Assembly: GCA_027627225.1 (NCBI GenBank)
Contig: JAPFQT010000086.1
Span: 372,001 to 436,000, forward strand
DNA length: 64,000 nt
Direction of reading: 5' to 3'
From: Congeria kusceri
Lineage: Eukaryota > Mollusca > Bivalvia > Myida > Dreissenidae
Shown here in pieces: positions 10,499-22,525 of the stretch. A program made the position numbers and the translations under genes. The notes beneath the pieces were generated by a model, which was not told the origin of the DNA, ran no database searches, and saw only the letters and a list, made by a program, of their open reading frames with translations. Numbering within the stretch: position 1 is the stretch's first letter; each line of letters begins with the position of its first letter.

Positions 10499-11822
10499 GA
10501 ACAAGAGCTGTCAGAGGACAGCACGCTCGACTATTCGAAGTATTTCAGTGAGTACATATATCGAACTGTGGAAGGGGCATACATTTGTTGAAATACAAAA
10601 CTTTTAAGTGAAAACCTTATATAGTTTATAAATTTTAAGAATTCGGAACAAAAACTTTAACCACAAAACATATGTAAACAGTGGGCATACATCTGTACAA
10701 ATACAAACCAGTTATGGAGATTGTTGAACATGATGCTGGAGTTCATGGCAAAGGTATAATTCGAGTTTTAAGTTAATAACAAATTTAGATTTCAAGGTAT
10801 ACGACTTCTGAATATAAACTTTAACCAGAAAACGAAAATAAAAAAGGAGCATAACTCTTTTAAGATACAAAACAGAGTTATGGGGAATATTGTCCCTGAC
10901 GCTGCAGTTAATGACAAAGGTGCATTCCAAGTTTCAGGTGAATAACCTTGTAGTGTTGAAGTTATAAGACTTTTAAATATAAACTTCAACCAGAAAATCA
11001 TTTTGAAAAAGAGGCATACCTCTGCCAAAATACAAAACAGAATTATGGGATATGTTGCACCTGATGTTGGAGTTACAAATGTACAATTAAAGTTTCATGT
11101 GAATAACTTATGTAGCTTTGAAAATACAAGACTTTTGAACATAAACTTAATCCAGAAGACCCTGACCCCACCCACCCCATATGCAAATCCAAGCGAGGTC
11201 TCGACATAAGGTATCTATGTATTAAGTTTCATTAAAAAATCTCCATGCGTCTCAAGTTATTGAGCGGAAACCGTTTTTCTATTTTTAGTAACAGTGAGCT
11301 TGACCCCACCCACCCCATTAGTAACAGTGACATTTACCGCACCCACCCCATATGCAATCCTAAGAGAGGTCTCGATATAAGGTATTTATGTATACCTTTC
11401 ATTAAAATATGTCAATGCGTTCTGAAGTTTTTGAGCGGAATCCTTTTTTCTATTTTTAGTAACAGTGACCTTGACCTTGATCGCAGCCACCCCATATGCA
11501 ATCCCAAGTGAGGCCTTGCTATAAGGTATCTATGAATGAAGTTTCTCGAGTTATAGAGATATGGAGTTGTTGCACGCAAACTTTAACCTGAATTTTTAAG
11601 TTCAAAAAGTGGCATAATTCGGACAAATTGCAGGTCAGAGTTATGGGCCCTGGTCAGTGATCTCACATAATGATCCTTCATAATGTGAAGTTTCAATTGA
11701 ATATCTGTAGTAGATATAGAGATATGGAGTTGTTGCACGCAAACCTTAACCAGAGCATTACGCCGACGCCGACGAACGGGTGAATAGTATAGCTCGAACT
11801 TTTCTGTGAATAGTCGAGCTAA
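10499..11822 (+). mobile_element. Pearl-like element, family 2, chimeric core
   Basis: The left end is ACAAGAGCTGTCAGAGGACA followed by GCACGCTCGACTATTCGAAG, and the right end is GTGAATAGTCGAGCTAA. CTCGACTATTC and GAATAGTCGAG are inverted relative to each other. The left GCTGTC/GACAGC can form a hairpin. The core begins with family-2 units of about 165 bp, switches at 11,164 to family-4 units, and returns to family 2 after about 11,540. This is consistent with a Helitron-related non-autonomous element of the bivalve Pearl type (inference); no Rep/helicase gene is present. Confidence 0.6.
11164..11540 (+). repeat. Family-4 tandem units inside a family-2 element
   Basis: Three units of about 150-165 bp, each with CACCCCATATGCAA, GAGGTCTCGA.ATAAGGTAT and GTAACAGTGACCTTGACC. 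The same unit is found alone at 41,790-42,135. It is flanked on both sides by family-2 core text, so it is either a nested insertion or a core exchange. Confidence 0.6.
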
Positions 11823-11989
11823 TAACATGAACAATATTATTTATGCTTTCTATTTGTTCAAATGTTCAAGCACTGCGACAAAATGCACTTGAACGCATTA
11901 CAAAAATAATCAGTAACAAACCCACGACTTCTGATTCCGACGTTTACAATTATAGTAATTGCTCTTTCTCTTCCGAAATCAGGCCATTT

Positions 11990-12190
11990 GTGTGTGTTTC
12001 GAGCAACCCTATTCACCTAGCGAAAACCCACCGACCCTTAAGTTTTTATTGAAGATTGTATTTTACGTAAAATCCGTATTTCCGTATATAATGTGTCTTT
12101 AAAAAATTAAAAACAAACTTAAACCCGACCCTACCTAACTTTTGTGAAACCGTTCCCCGAAAAAAACACATTTTTTTTTGGCCTCACTAT
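11990..12190. repeat. Possible relative of the 53,493-53,749 MITE
   Basis: Carries CCACCGACCCTTAAGTTTTT and AACCCGACCCTACCTAACTT, then a T-rich run and GGCCTCAC. These resemble, in opposite strand sense, the GGGTCGG-rich ends of the MITE at 53,493-53,749. Ends are not defined, so this is a weak call. Confidence 0.25.
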
Positions 12191-12281
12191 AAAACTTTAT
12201 TTTTGACATTCATGCTTGATTGTAGGTATGTTATAATCAAATTAAGATTTCTAGAAATAATCATGAACCTGACATATAAGA

Positions 12282-12799
12282 ACTTATTCACCAACCTGTT
12301 CTTAGACTAAAGAATAACGAATAGACTCAGACTCAATAAAAATACTACGCATATATGCTGGGTACCAATGTCGCTATTGTCATTAAAGAGTATATGTTCG
12401 ATTTTACAAGAGATATATTTGCATAAATTAAACAACTAATAATTAATTTCCATATACTTCGATTTAAAATGAAAGAAAAGTTAATATGAATTATTGTTGA
12501 AAAAATCAAAAAAGTCAAAAATCGTATTTGTTGACTCATTCGATATTCACGTTTATGTTTATATGTCTGCTTTCAAGTTATTTTGTCACTTTCATCTGTT
12601 TACTAGTATTCTTAAATAACTGATATGAATGATCGTACATACACACTTTTATAAATCGTTCTAGATAAAGAACTCTGTAATTTGAGTTGCTGAATACCTA
12701 GACAGATTCAAGTAAACAGTTTTCTTTGAACAGAACAGTTTCAAGAATATTTTTTATTATTACGCTTAAGTCTAAGAATAGATTGGCGAATACGGGCCC
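12282..12799. mobile_element. TIR element (TTCACCAACCTGTTCTTAGAC family), long copy
   Basis: Left end TATTCACCAACCTGTTCTTA; the right end GTCTAAGAATAGATTGGCGA followed by ATACGGGCC is its inverse. The interior word GGGTACCAATGTCGCTATTG matches TGGGTCCCAATGTCGCTTAT in the 257-bp copy at 43,571-43,827, so they are two members of one family of different length. No coding capacity is seen. Confidence 0.6.
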
Positions 12800-12941
12800 T
12801 GGGTGCCAACATATATGTTGACAAAACTACGACTGTTTTTTGTTATAACAGTAACATTTTCACCAGAAGCCAATTCTACATGTGGTTATTTAAAACGGTA
12901 TCTAGTTATTTTTGTGACCAGTTACAATCAATGCTGTCCAA

Positions 12942-13373
12942 TCCAATAGCAAAAGCTGTCGGCAGACAGCACGCTCGACTTGTCTTGTACTTGTAAGAGT
13001 AACTAGCATTTTTCTAAAACAAACTGTTTGCAAAGTAGCGGCCAACATGTTTCTAGTTTGAATAAAATCCCTCAAGCCAATCAAGAGATACAAGCTTACC
13101 GAACAACTTTAACCTACCCAAATAAGTTTAATAAGTTACCCAAATAAGTTTCTACAAAAATACCCATAATTATGACACATTTTAACTAGAGTTACGAAAC
13201 TCGGCCTATGGGTTCATTTTAATAGTAAATGGTTAAAGTTTGAATAAGTAATCCCTCAAGCCATTCCTGAGAAAGTAGCTTATCGAAAATCGTTAACCTA
13301 GGCGGACGACGACGCCGACACCGACGCCGGGGAGAGTAGAATACATTGCCTTTTCATCGAAAATTCGAGCTAA
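12942..13373 (+). mobile_element. Pearl-like element, family 2, short variant
   Basis: Left end AAAAGCTGTCGGCAGACAGC with CGCTCGACTTGTC; right end AAAATTCGAGCTAA preceded by GACGCCGACACCGACGCCGG. These match the ends of the family-2 elements at 10,499 and 29,281, but the core is different and short (words GTTTGAATAA and CCCTCAAGCCA, each twice). Confidence 0.5.
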
Positions 13374-13488
13374 AAATTAAAATTAATTATCAAAAAACAT
13401 AAATGCGATATTGTATTTTTGTTAAATATGGAATGTCTTAACGATTGTTATACCAAACACATCCGTAGATTTGGTAGAACATACAGCA

Positions 13489-13985
13489 ATCATTATCAAG
13501 CATAAAGATCGTACTCGAAGTAATCAACACAAATGCACTAAGTAATTAACGCGAATAAAAATCGTACACTAATTAATTAACACGAAAAACGATCGTAATC
13601 AACACAAATAAAGATAGTTATTTCAGTAATCCTCAGGAATTTAATAGAACACTAAGTAATTATCACTAATAAAAGACCGTTCACCAAATAATCGTCACGA
13701 ACAAAGATCAAACACTAAGTAAATATAACTAATTAAGGTCGTACACTAAATAATAATCAATAATAAAAATTGTACATAAAGTAATTGCCAATAATAAAGA
13801 TCGTACATTACGTAATAATAACTAATTAATTTCGTAGATTAAGTAACTGTCACTAATAAAGATCGTACACTCAGTAATCCTCACGAATAAAGATCGTACA
13901 CACAGTAATCCTCACGAATAAAGATCGTACACTAAGTAATCCTCCGGAATAAAGATCGTTCACTAAGTAATCGTCACGAATGTTG
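13489..13985 (+). repeat. 31-bp tandem repeat
   Basis: About sixteen degenerate copies; the first 20 bases of the unit are TAAAGATCGTACACTAAGTA, then ATCCTCACGAA. The most regular copies are at 13,850-13,985. Single relics of the unit occur at about 7,370, 8,795 and 10,448, next to Pearl-like or foldback elements. Confidence 0.8.
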
Positions 13986-14383
13986 ACATATAAAAGTTGG
14001 ACAATTTTAATTCCTGATAGGTAAGTAACTCTTTAGGTTTATTTTCAACTTTGTTTATAAATATAAAAAACAACAACATAACTTTCTACAATCTCTCGTA
14101 TACAAGACAATTATAATGTGTGTGTTTCTCAGAAAAAGACGATTCACCATGCTAGCATTTGAAATATGAAAATTCTGTGAGCAAACACCTTTAGTTTCGC
14201 TGCCAATATCAGAGTCTTCCTAAGCTACATTTCATGAACAACATGGCGATTTCTTTCGGTTCTGTCGTGGGAAGAGAAACTATTTTAGTTTCTGGCAACC
14301 AGATCAGAAGATACTTCAATGTAAGTTGAGTAAATCAGCAGCAGAATCAAGTTCCGGTAAATCGCGGTTGGTTCTTTCGCGGC

Positions 14384-14580
14384 GGGCAATCCCATGGGAA
14401 TTCGACTAATTGTATTTTTGGGGATCTAATTCCCCACCCTAGAGCCAAATGTTTGTGTCTAAATCCCAACAACAGGGGATGCTTAATTGGTGTATCAAAT
14501 AGCCCGGAGGCCAATATTACCGGGATCTAAAATCCGAACAAGGTATATTGTCCGGGACTTGCAGGATTATAGGAATATCT
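14384..14580 (+). repeat. Dispersed repeat, relative at 18,292-18,485
   Basis: Shares ordered words with 18,292-18,485: GGCGGGCAA, GACTAATTGTATTTT, CACCCTAG, GGGGATGCT.AATTGGTG and CCAATATTACCGGGATCTAA. No terminal repeats were resolved. The class is unknown. Confidence 0.55.
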
Positions 14581-14804
14581 TCAGGTATATTTGTACATAA
14601 TTAACTGGAAAACCAGACACTAATGTTTCTGTTATTTGTAAAAATAATGAGTTTTTGTTACATGCAAGGGTGCTAGATAGTCACAAGAAGTCAACACCTC
14701 TGCGTCACAACGACCACAACTCACGTGCATTTGATCATAATCTAATCATCTTGGAAATATTTAACAAACTGTCATTGTTTCAGTTTGTCAAACTCATATT
14801 GTAT

Positions 14805-15052
14805 GAAGCTTCATGGCATGCCACATACTAAATATGAAAGCTCTCAGCCACGCAGTTTAAGAGAAGGTGTTTAAAGTGTTCCTGTTTTAAATCTATATTT
14901 AAATAATTCCTGTGAAGTTTGGTGAAAATCTGCCCAGCGGTTTAGGATGAGAGGTTGTTTGAATGAAAATATTACGCACGACGCACGACGGACAACGGAA
15001 TAAAGGCGATTATAAAAGCTCACCATGAGCACGTTGTGCTCAGGTGAGCTAA
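14805..15052 (+). mobile_element. Pearl-like element, family 1, 5'-truncated
   Basis: Only the 3' part is present: last core words (ACATACTAAATATGAAAGCT, ATCTGCCCAGCGGTTTAGGA), the ACGACGCACGACGGACAA stretch, and the terminal hairpin AGCTCACCATGAGCACGTTG ending TGCTCAGGTGAGCTAA. Confidence 0.65.
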
Positions 15053-15382
15053 AACACGCATTTGGACGGGCGTAGCTATGTGTTTTTTTTCAAAGCACGG
15101 ACGAGGGTCAGAAAAAAATTGTGTCTACTTCGCAAAAAAAAAAATCATAATCAATTAAAACCATTCAACTGGTGTTCTTTGGATTATCGTGCACGTGCTG
15201 TCGTCGAGAAGCCAGCCTATTACAGATGTTTCAATCCAGCATTAGAAACGTGACAAGCAGCAGACGCGCAGACAACAATTCGTTCAGACCACAATTATAG
15301 AAATCAGAAGGAATGATGTAGGCTACCACGTAGAAGCGGAAGTTAGGGAGGCATCGGGAGTTTTGTCGCGTATGACAGAAGG

Positions 15383-15803
15383 CGCTATGCATGATCATAT
15401 TTTTCATTAATAATATTTTTCACACACCTGTGAAGAAAAGGATCTAATTTGATACAATTTTAAGTGTGAAGAATGTGATTTGCCACAAAAACGGTGTATC
15501 TTTGAGGATCACAGAAGAATAACAAAAGAATAGCATTTCATTGCATATCAAAAATTGGGTGCGATAAAAACTTCACAGAACATGTCAAGACTAAGATTGT
15601 GCTGTGTAAAGACTAAGATCTCGATTGTCACACTGGGAAGAATCGGATACTATTTTGTACAGATGTGAAAACATGATTTGTGAAAACTATGGTCCTGCAG
15701 CGCAATAGGACCTCCAGAGTGCAGGGCCACGGGGTGAAAACATGTTTTGTGAAAACTATGGTCCTGCAGCGCTATAGGACCTCCAGAGTGCAGGGCCACG
15801 GGG
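15383..15803 (-). mobile_element. Inverted relative of 3,399-3,706 with a 69-bp end duplication
   Basis: On the minus strand this matches 3,399-3,706 in word order. Its end is tandemly duplicated: units 15,665-15,733 and 15,734-15,803 are nearly identical. Each holds GTGAAAACTATGGTCCTGCA and GCGC.ATAGGACCTCCAGAG. The open frame across the duplication simply follows the 69-bp (23-codon) period. Confidence 0.55.
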
Positions 15804-16790
15804 TCGACGGCTGCCCTTTTACATTGACACATAAATCACAAACAATACTTCGTAACATTTTAGATGATATGTGTATATTTCAATGAAACGATTTGACCAT
15901 TAAGGGACAAAATAATGTGCATGGAGTATGAAACAATGAACAGTAATTCCGGGTACATGTTATAAAGGCGCGTCAGATTAAATAGTTTTTTCCCACACGA
16001 CGAAAAATTGCTAATATATTTAAAAGAAACATTTTAACTTTGTACATGACGAATATCAGATTGATAAACGTGCAACATTCATACACTGAGTGTGTAATTT
16101 CCAGACGACAGCCATAATTATATTGATAAAAAATCCCCTTATTGTAGGGTGGAAATAGAGTGAATACGTTATTCGAAACAAATTGCATTCATTCGTTTTA
16201 GAACATCTATTAATATAGCCTCTTTTCCTGCCAATTAAGACCTAAACTGCTTTTATAACCTAAATGAGCACAATTTCAACACCAGTGAGACTTCTATGTA
16301 TAATTTTAAGGTCTCTTCTACTACATAAAGGCAGGATAATTTAGAGATCCGCCATTTACTTAGTTACTGAACAATTCTAGGATGGCAACCTAGCAACCAT
16401 GCATTTGTCAGATGTTTCCTATCATTTGGTTCAGTCTTCATTTTGATAAGAAAACACTAAAATTTTGTTGAAATTTTGTTACAATTCATTAGAAGCATTC
16501 TTTATTAGAATAACACACACAAGCATACTGTTTAAAAATGATTGCTTACAACATTCTTGGCTTATGCACAAAGTGTGTAGCAATTGTTGGGAATTTCGTT
16601 TTAAAATCTTAATTTTCTTTACAAAATCTAAAATTTACAATTTTTAAAACCAAAAACAATATTTTTGAGTTAGCATTCCCCTAATACAGATAGCTTACAC
16701 AAGCTTAATAGGAAATAATAGTTAATTTCCATTATCAGGGGGTGGCCGATTCTATAGGGATGGTTGAAACGATAGGAAAGAAGGATACTT
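15804..16790. other. No gene seen
   Basis: AT-rich sequence. Positions 16,170-16,218 match 190-235 of copy A. Positions 16,219-16,790 have no counterpart in copy A and look like a copy-B-specific insertion of unknown class. Confidence 0.4.
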
Positions 16791-16794
16791 AAGA

Positions 16795-17740
16795 AATAAT
16801 GTTCGATTTAGAGTTGTTTATCGGCTAATAAACCACAATTTTGGGTTTTGATGCATAGGGATTAAACCACGACGGCGTTAGAATGACACATCGTTGTTTA
16901 TGAACACATATTATACGAAGAATTTTTCGATTCTAACATGACCTGTTAACATACTCCGAAAATTACAATCCGAAATATATTTTACAGTTTCGGAACTATT
17001 TTTTCGGGTTGTGTATTGATACCTTAGTTTAAAAACGGTAAATATTGTTCTTAGTCTAGTATAGAAAACACAGTTCGTGTCATGTTAGAACTTTACTTTA
17101 CATAACTTGCTAATGTTTTTATTTCCGCTGTTTAAGTTAACTTAAACAGCAGTTTTAACTTGACAAGCGCAGTTTTCTATTGACAAAGAAGAAAATATTT
17201 AGTTGTTAAATAGCCAATGAACAACTCGCAGAAGTCGTAAAATATACTTTGCATTGTAATTGCAGAATATGTTGTCATGTCATATCAGAATCAAAATAAT
17301 TTTCGCTTAATCGTTGTTTATCTGTAATAAAGAACGATTTTTAGTTCAGGTGCGCGAATATTCGAATCGATTAAATTTTCGATTCATCGTAGTTTATCGC
17401 CAATAAACAACGATTTGGAGTTCTAATGCGGATGGAGGAATTAAAAAAAGGGCGTTGTTAAATAGAGACGCATCAGAACGACAAAGAGTTGTTTATTGTC
17501 CGATAAACAATGATAATGCAAAAATTATTTCGATTCTAACATGAATTGACAAATATAATTGCAATAGTTATGAAAACTATATTTTTCTATGCTCCGCTCA
17601 GAATCCGGACTTCTTTTTGTTTTTTCTATTGGGTAGTTTAACAACGATAATGTTGTTCTTTGTTTATAGAAAAATAAGCGAGTAGCATCAGAACTCAGAA
17701 CTCAAAACCGTTTTTCTTTACAGATAAACAACTGTATATC
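16795..17740 (+). mobile_element. Foldback repeat, two units (copy B)
   Basis: The direct counterpart of 262-1,190: unit one at about 16,810-17,090 and unit two at about 17,300-17,740. Between them is the same spacer with the palindromic word GTTTAAGTTAACTTAAAC. The copy-A spacer has GTTTAAGTTAAATTAAAC. Confidence 0.6.
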
Positions 17741-18291
17741 ACACATTATTTCTTAATTATACATGAATTCGTGGCGCCAAACAACGTGTGACCAAACTTA
17801 CCGAGTATTTTCTCCACAGTTTATACACCTATCAATGTTACACTATACTAATTCCAATCATTATGTAATTTAATGTATAAGCGATCACCAAAATAAATGC
17901 AAAATTTTGAACATAGGGACCCTCATAACCATGCACTTTTCTTAAAGAGCATTCAAAGCTGAATTAATTTAAGCAATAAAAAGGGTATGTCATGTAATAT
18001 GTAAGAAAGAACTCGACACTAAACAAAGATGACTGTTTTATCATGATCTTTTTACCGGCTACTTCCTAGTTCAATGTAACCCGTCTAAGCGCAAGCGTCA
18101 TACTGTAGTCTCCAATCTTAAAACATATCTTGATTTATTAGTGCATACCAATGCTTACCCTACCAACATCTCCAAAAAAGTATCAATGCAATTGTCTAAA
18201 TCTAAAAACATGTCTTCGAGTTAAGCTTCTTGATTTATTTAGAGAGGACAGCCCTACACGACTTATTCATTTAGTGTAATGTGACCTCAAA

Positions 18292-18485
18292 AGGCGGGCA
18301 AACCCAGGGGAATTTGACTAATTGTATTTTGGGGGATATAATTCACCACCCTAGGGTCAAGTATTTTTGTCTGAATCCCGTCAATGGGGGATGCTAAATT
18401 GGTGCATCAAATGGCATGGGGGCCAATATTACCGGGATCTAAAATCTTAACTAACTTTATTTCCCGGGACCCGGAATTATTCGGC
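18292..18485 (+). repeat. Dispersed repeat, relative at 14,384-14,580
   Basis: Same ordered words as 14,384-14,580, within a stretch (17,826-18,575) that copy A lacks. The repeat probably arrived with or as that insertion. Confidence 0.55.
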
Positions 18486-18638
18486 GTGTCAATGTCCCGC
18501 CTGTCGGGAATTGCTTTCAGTCTCAAATCCCGTATATGCCCGCCGCTCCCCCCTTGTGAAAAATATTGATAGGTGCATTAAGTTTATACAATTGACTTAC
18601 CGGTAGCGAAATATTTCACAGGTACATCAAAGATAAAA

Positions 18639-19858
18639 TAAGAGGGCCGAATGGCCCCGGGTCGCTCACCTGAGTTGACTGAACCACAATAGCTCGTACA
18701 AGGTTAATAGCGTATTCAGAGATGTGACCACCGACAGCAATGTTTTTAGTGTATCAAAACAATTTGAAGTAATTTAATAAATGGTAGAAATATATATGTG
18801 AAATTATCTCATAATCCAGCAAGCAGTTTCAGACAAGAACATTTTCAAAATGAATGTCAACCACGGAACATTTTTGCAAATTTATTTTAAAATTCCGGTC
18901 GGTGGTTTCTGACAAGAAGATTTTAAAAGTTTTCTAAATGACATGTAAGGACAACTGCCCAACCCCTCGCCTGTAACAATTTTTACAAATCAAAATGATT
19001 TGAAGAAATTTGGTAAAGGATCACCCAAAGAACATTTCTGTACAATTATTTTGAAATCCATTCAGCGGTTTCGGACAAGATTTTTTTTTTTCAAGTTTTC
19101 TATATAGCCATAGAAGGAAAACTGCCAAGATCCCCCGGTGGCCATGTTTTTTATCGAATCAAAATGATTTAAAGAAATTTGGTAGACAGCCACCCAAGGA
19201 ATATTTATGTGAAGTTATTTTGAAATCTGGTCAGCGGTTTCTGAGAAGATTTTCAAAGTTTTGTATATAGGTATATAAGGAAAAAAAAATCCCCAGCACC
19301 TGGCGGTCTTTTTTTAACGAATCATATTGAATTGAAGAAATTTGGTAGAGGGGCACAAAAGGAACATTTTTGTGAAATTATTTTGAAGACCGGCCAGCGA
19401 TTTCTGAGGAGAAGATTTTTACAGTTTTCTATATAGCTATATAAGTAAAACTGCACCCCCCCCCCCCCCCTAGCGGCCATGTTGTTTTACGAAATCAAAA
19501 TAATTTAGAAAACATTAGTAAAGGGTCGCGCAAGGAACATTTCTGTGAAATTATTTTAAAATCCAAGCAGTGGTTTTTGACAAGAAGATTTGTTTTAAGT
19601 TTTCCAGTTCTGTAAGTTTTTGGTTGCCATGGCAACCCGAGTTTTCTAGATATTCAAATAAATTGAAGGATTTTCTTGAAGAACCATCCCAGGAACTGTC
19701 CTGCTAAGTTTGCCGAAAATCCGCCAAGCTGTTTCAGAGAAGAAGTTGTTTAAAGTAAACGCGACGACGACGACAGCGACGACGACGGACAACGACGACG
19801 ACGGACAGTGACTGACTAGAATAGCTCACCCTTAAGCACTTTGTGCTCGGTGAGCTAA
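18639..19858 (+). mobile_element. Pearl-like element, family 1, diverged; exact ends from empty site
   Basis: The empty site in copy A reads AAAGATAAAA then CAACAACAAC (1,311-1,330). In copy B the same two words are separated by this element, which starts TAAGAGGGCC and ends GTGAGCTAA, with no target duplication (one A is ambiguous). The left end has GAGGGCCGAATGGCCCC (hairpin) and GTCGCTCACCTGAG; the right end has CTCGGTGAGC, inverted relative to it. The core has about six degenerate units with TCAAAATGATTT.AAGAAATTTG and GAAATTATTTT. The CTAA terminus preceded by a hairpin, with no target duplication, fits a Helitron-type ending (inference). Confidence 0.7.
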
Positions 19859-20358
19859 CAACAACAACATATTATGGTAAAACACGTGACCATATGTTTT
19901 GTGGTGAACTAAGTTTTGTAAATACCTCACCGTTGTTTCACAATCATGATTTTGTTGTAGATGCAAATAAACATATAATAAATCCTAGCGTTTTGTTGAC
20001 ACTATCTTAACATGGAAACAGCACTTGATCCTGTTCACATTTTAAGTTTCATTTAACAAATCGAAGTTGTCGTTTGTGAAGTTTAACATATCATTTGACC
20101 CAAAATAAGAAAAGTATCCATTCGCGATTAGGTTTTTTTTGTCAACATGTAGAAAAACATGTTTTAATTTACTTGAATAATATAATAGTGTTGATAAATT
20201 GCTTAGCAGAAACCGCAATATTTTATAGAGAGAACACAAAATAATGCGTATGCGAAACATCTTCATAGCAATGACAACAATATATTTCCTGTATAATTCC
20301 GTGCAGTATTAAATGAGGAAGTACAAACAATATAGGCGCTCACTCGTGCTGGAAAATG

Positions 20359-20630
20359 TGATACAACCAAACAATTCAACGACGTGACACAACCAATCGA
20401 CGCAACGACGTGGCACAAGCAATAACCAAACGATACAACGACGTGTCACAACCAAACGATGCAACGACGTGACACCACTCAACAATGCAAGCACGTACCA
20501 CAACCAAACGCTCCAACCACGTGACACAACAAGACGATGATATGAAGGGACCCAATCAAGCGATGCAACGACTTGACACAACCCAAAGATACAACATTGG
20601 CACAACCAAACGATGTGACACAACCAAATA
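20359..20630 (+). repeat. 26-bp minisatellite, array 3 (copy B of array 1)
   Basis: About ten degraded copies of the array-1 unit (ACAACCAAACGATGCAACGA as its first 20 bases). The left boundary CTCACTCGTGCTGGAAAATG is identical in copy A (2,885-2,904), so array position is conserved while unit content has drifted. Confidence 0.8.
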
Positions 20631-20729
20631 ATAATAGTTAATCGACTGAAACGTTTTCTTTGATTTCAGGTGAAATAATTATTTATTAAACGATATTTTC
20701 ATTGAACAAAGAGCATAGTTTTTATTCAA

Positions 20730-20838
20730 CTACTACTACTACTACTACTACTTCTACTACTGCTACTGCTACTACTGCAAGTAATACTACTACTTCTACT
20801 ACTACTACTGCTACTGCTACTGCTACTACTACTGCTAC

Positions 20839-20890
<52 letters not shown>
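20730..20890 (+). repeat. Trinucleotide microsatellite, CTA/CTG then TAA
   Basis: A mixed (CTA)n with CTG variants to about 20,842, then (TAA)n to 20,890. The threonine, asparagine, isoleucine or serine homopolymer frames across it are by-products of the repeat. Confidence 0.95.
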
Positions 20891-20891
<1 letters not shown>

Positions 20892-21750
20892 GCAACATAA
20901 TTTGAATACCATAATGTTACAATGAAGAATTCATAACATTTTAAGACTGTTATTGCTGGAAATAACAACTGCACATTGAGGTAGGCATGCCTGTCCATAT
21001 TTTCCTTTTTTTTCTTACAGAGCGAACATCGGAAAACATTGTGCGTAAATGTTTACCCAAATTCTATTGTTCTGTGCGTATTTTCAAATTTTCTGTAATT
21101 TACGCGTGTACGCGCCTTATCTGGGACTCTGGTTTAAAACAACAATCATATAACTGTTTATAAAAGATTGTTTAAAAAAAATGCATTCTTAGTAGCGAAT
21201 ATTACGGAAATAAATGATTTAATACCCGCATTTTTCTATACTGAACTAAAATTTTACCCGTAAAATACATAAGATACAAATAAATTATCATAAGCCAAAT
21301 TCATTTATTTTGGTAAAATATTATTTTACTCAATCGATATTTTAATTAATTTTTTATTCGCTGTTAAAACAATGCGACTATATAATTTTATACAAGTCTG
21401 TACTTCAAATGAATTTAAATTGTTTTGAAAGAATTAACCCTAAATAGTACAATCAGGTCGCGTAGCCTAAGGGAAGCAACTGCTGCTAGGAACTCACCAC
21501 GAAGTAACATCGAGTTGTCTTCCGTGCTATTTAGCTAGTGCGTTAGCTAACACAATTTTAAAGTACAGAGCCCTATTATAATATTATAATACCTGAATTG
21601 TTTTTATGTTTATGATATGTTATTACTTTCCATAATTTGCTTAACTGTTCAATTAGGAGTTAGTTACTAGCAGGCATTACTTTATTGCAGTTAAACAAAG
21701 TGCAACGTTTTATCGAAAACGCATTGGGTAATACGACGAAGTCGTAGGAA

Positions 21751-22105
21751 TTAAAGGAACAGTTTCACAGTTTTTGGTTGTGAGAAATAGTTATCAAAAA
21801 CTGACTTTTGTTTGCCCTATAATATATTTATTGTTCATATTTCACCATTTGGAATGCACATTGATCGTGCAAAGTTAAACGTTTGACGAATATTTGCTAT
21901 TTTTCGAGGAGAATTTGCTACCTGGTAGACATACCCTAGTACATTTTTGCACAAAGGCTGAACAAATATCAAAATAATTATGTTTTGCAACCAAAACAGA
22001 ATAGCAGACAAACGTTTTGATACGCAGATTCTACACATTTCTGTTTTGAAATTCCCTTTTTGGAGAATTATTATCCAACCCTAAACTACGGAACTGTCCC
22101 TTTAA
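21751..22105. mobile_element. TTAA-flanked MITE, copy 1
   Basis: Ends TTAAAGGAACAGTTTCACAG and, inverted at the right, ACTACGGAACTGTCCCTTTA with a final A. A second member lies at 36,364-36,705. Shared interior words are ATTTGCTACCTGGTAGACAT (21,910 region), AAAATAATTATGTTTT and GAATAGCAGAC. TTAA at each end may be a target duplication of the piggyBac kind, but the terminal bases AGGG do not match canonical piggyBac ends. Confidence 0.7.
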
Positions 22106-22525
22106 ATCGAAATATACGAATTAATTAATCGTGACAGTAAACGGCATAACATGAATTATCTAAGGAGTTGTTAATGTCATTTTAAACTATGATGTGACAT
22201 ACATTTGGTGAATGTGTATTTGTTGTTGTTTGTCTGCGAAATCTGACTGATTAAAAACTCCAGCAAATCCAACCCCAAATAAAAACTGTATACACTGCAA
22301 TAACCTATGCTTAGGCATTATTGCCTACATGTATTGTATATGGACACTATTAAACAACAGCCCCAATGCAGTTGACTCACAGATCATAAGAGGTACGTAC
22401 ATGTGTATATTAATTGTAGCAGTACATTGCTTGTTCTTCCATACTCGTACAGAAAATTTTACTTCACCATAATCTGCAGACATTACAATTTTGGCACACA
22501 CACTTTTTGCTACGTAAAGTAAAGA

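Noticed and set aside
20702..20998. Poly-threonine, poly-asparagine, poly-serine and poly-isoleucine frames
   Set aside because: Direct products of CTA/CTG/TAA trinucleotide repeats.
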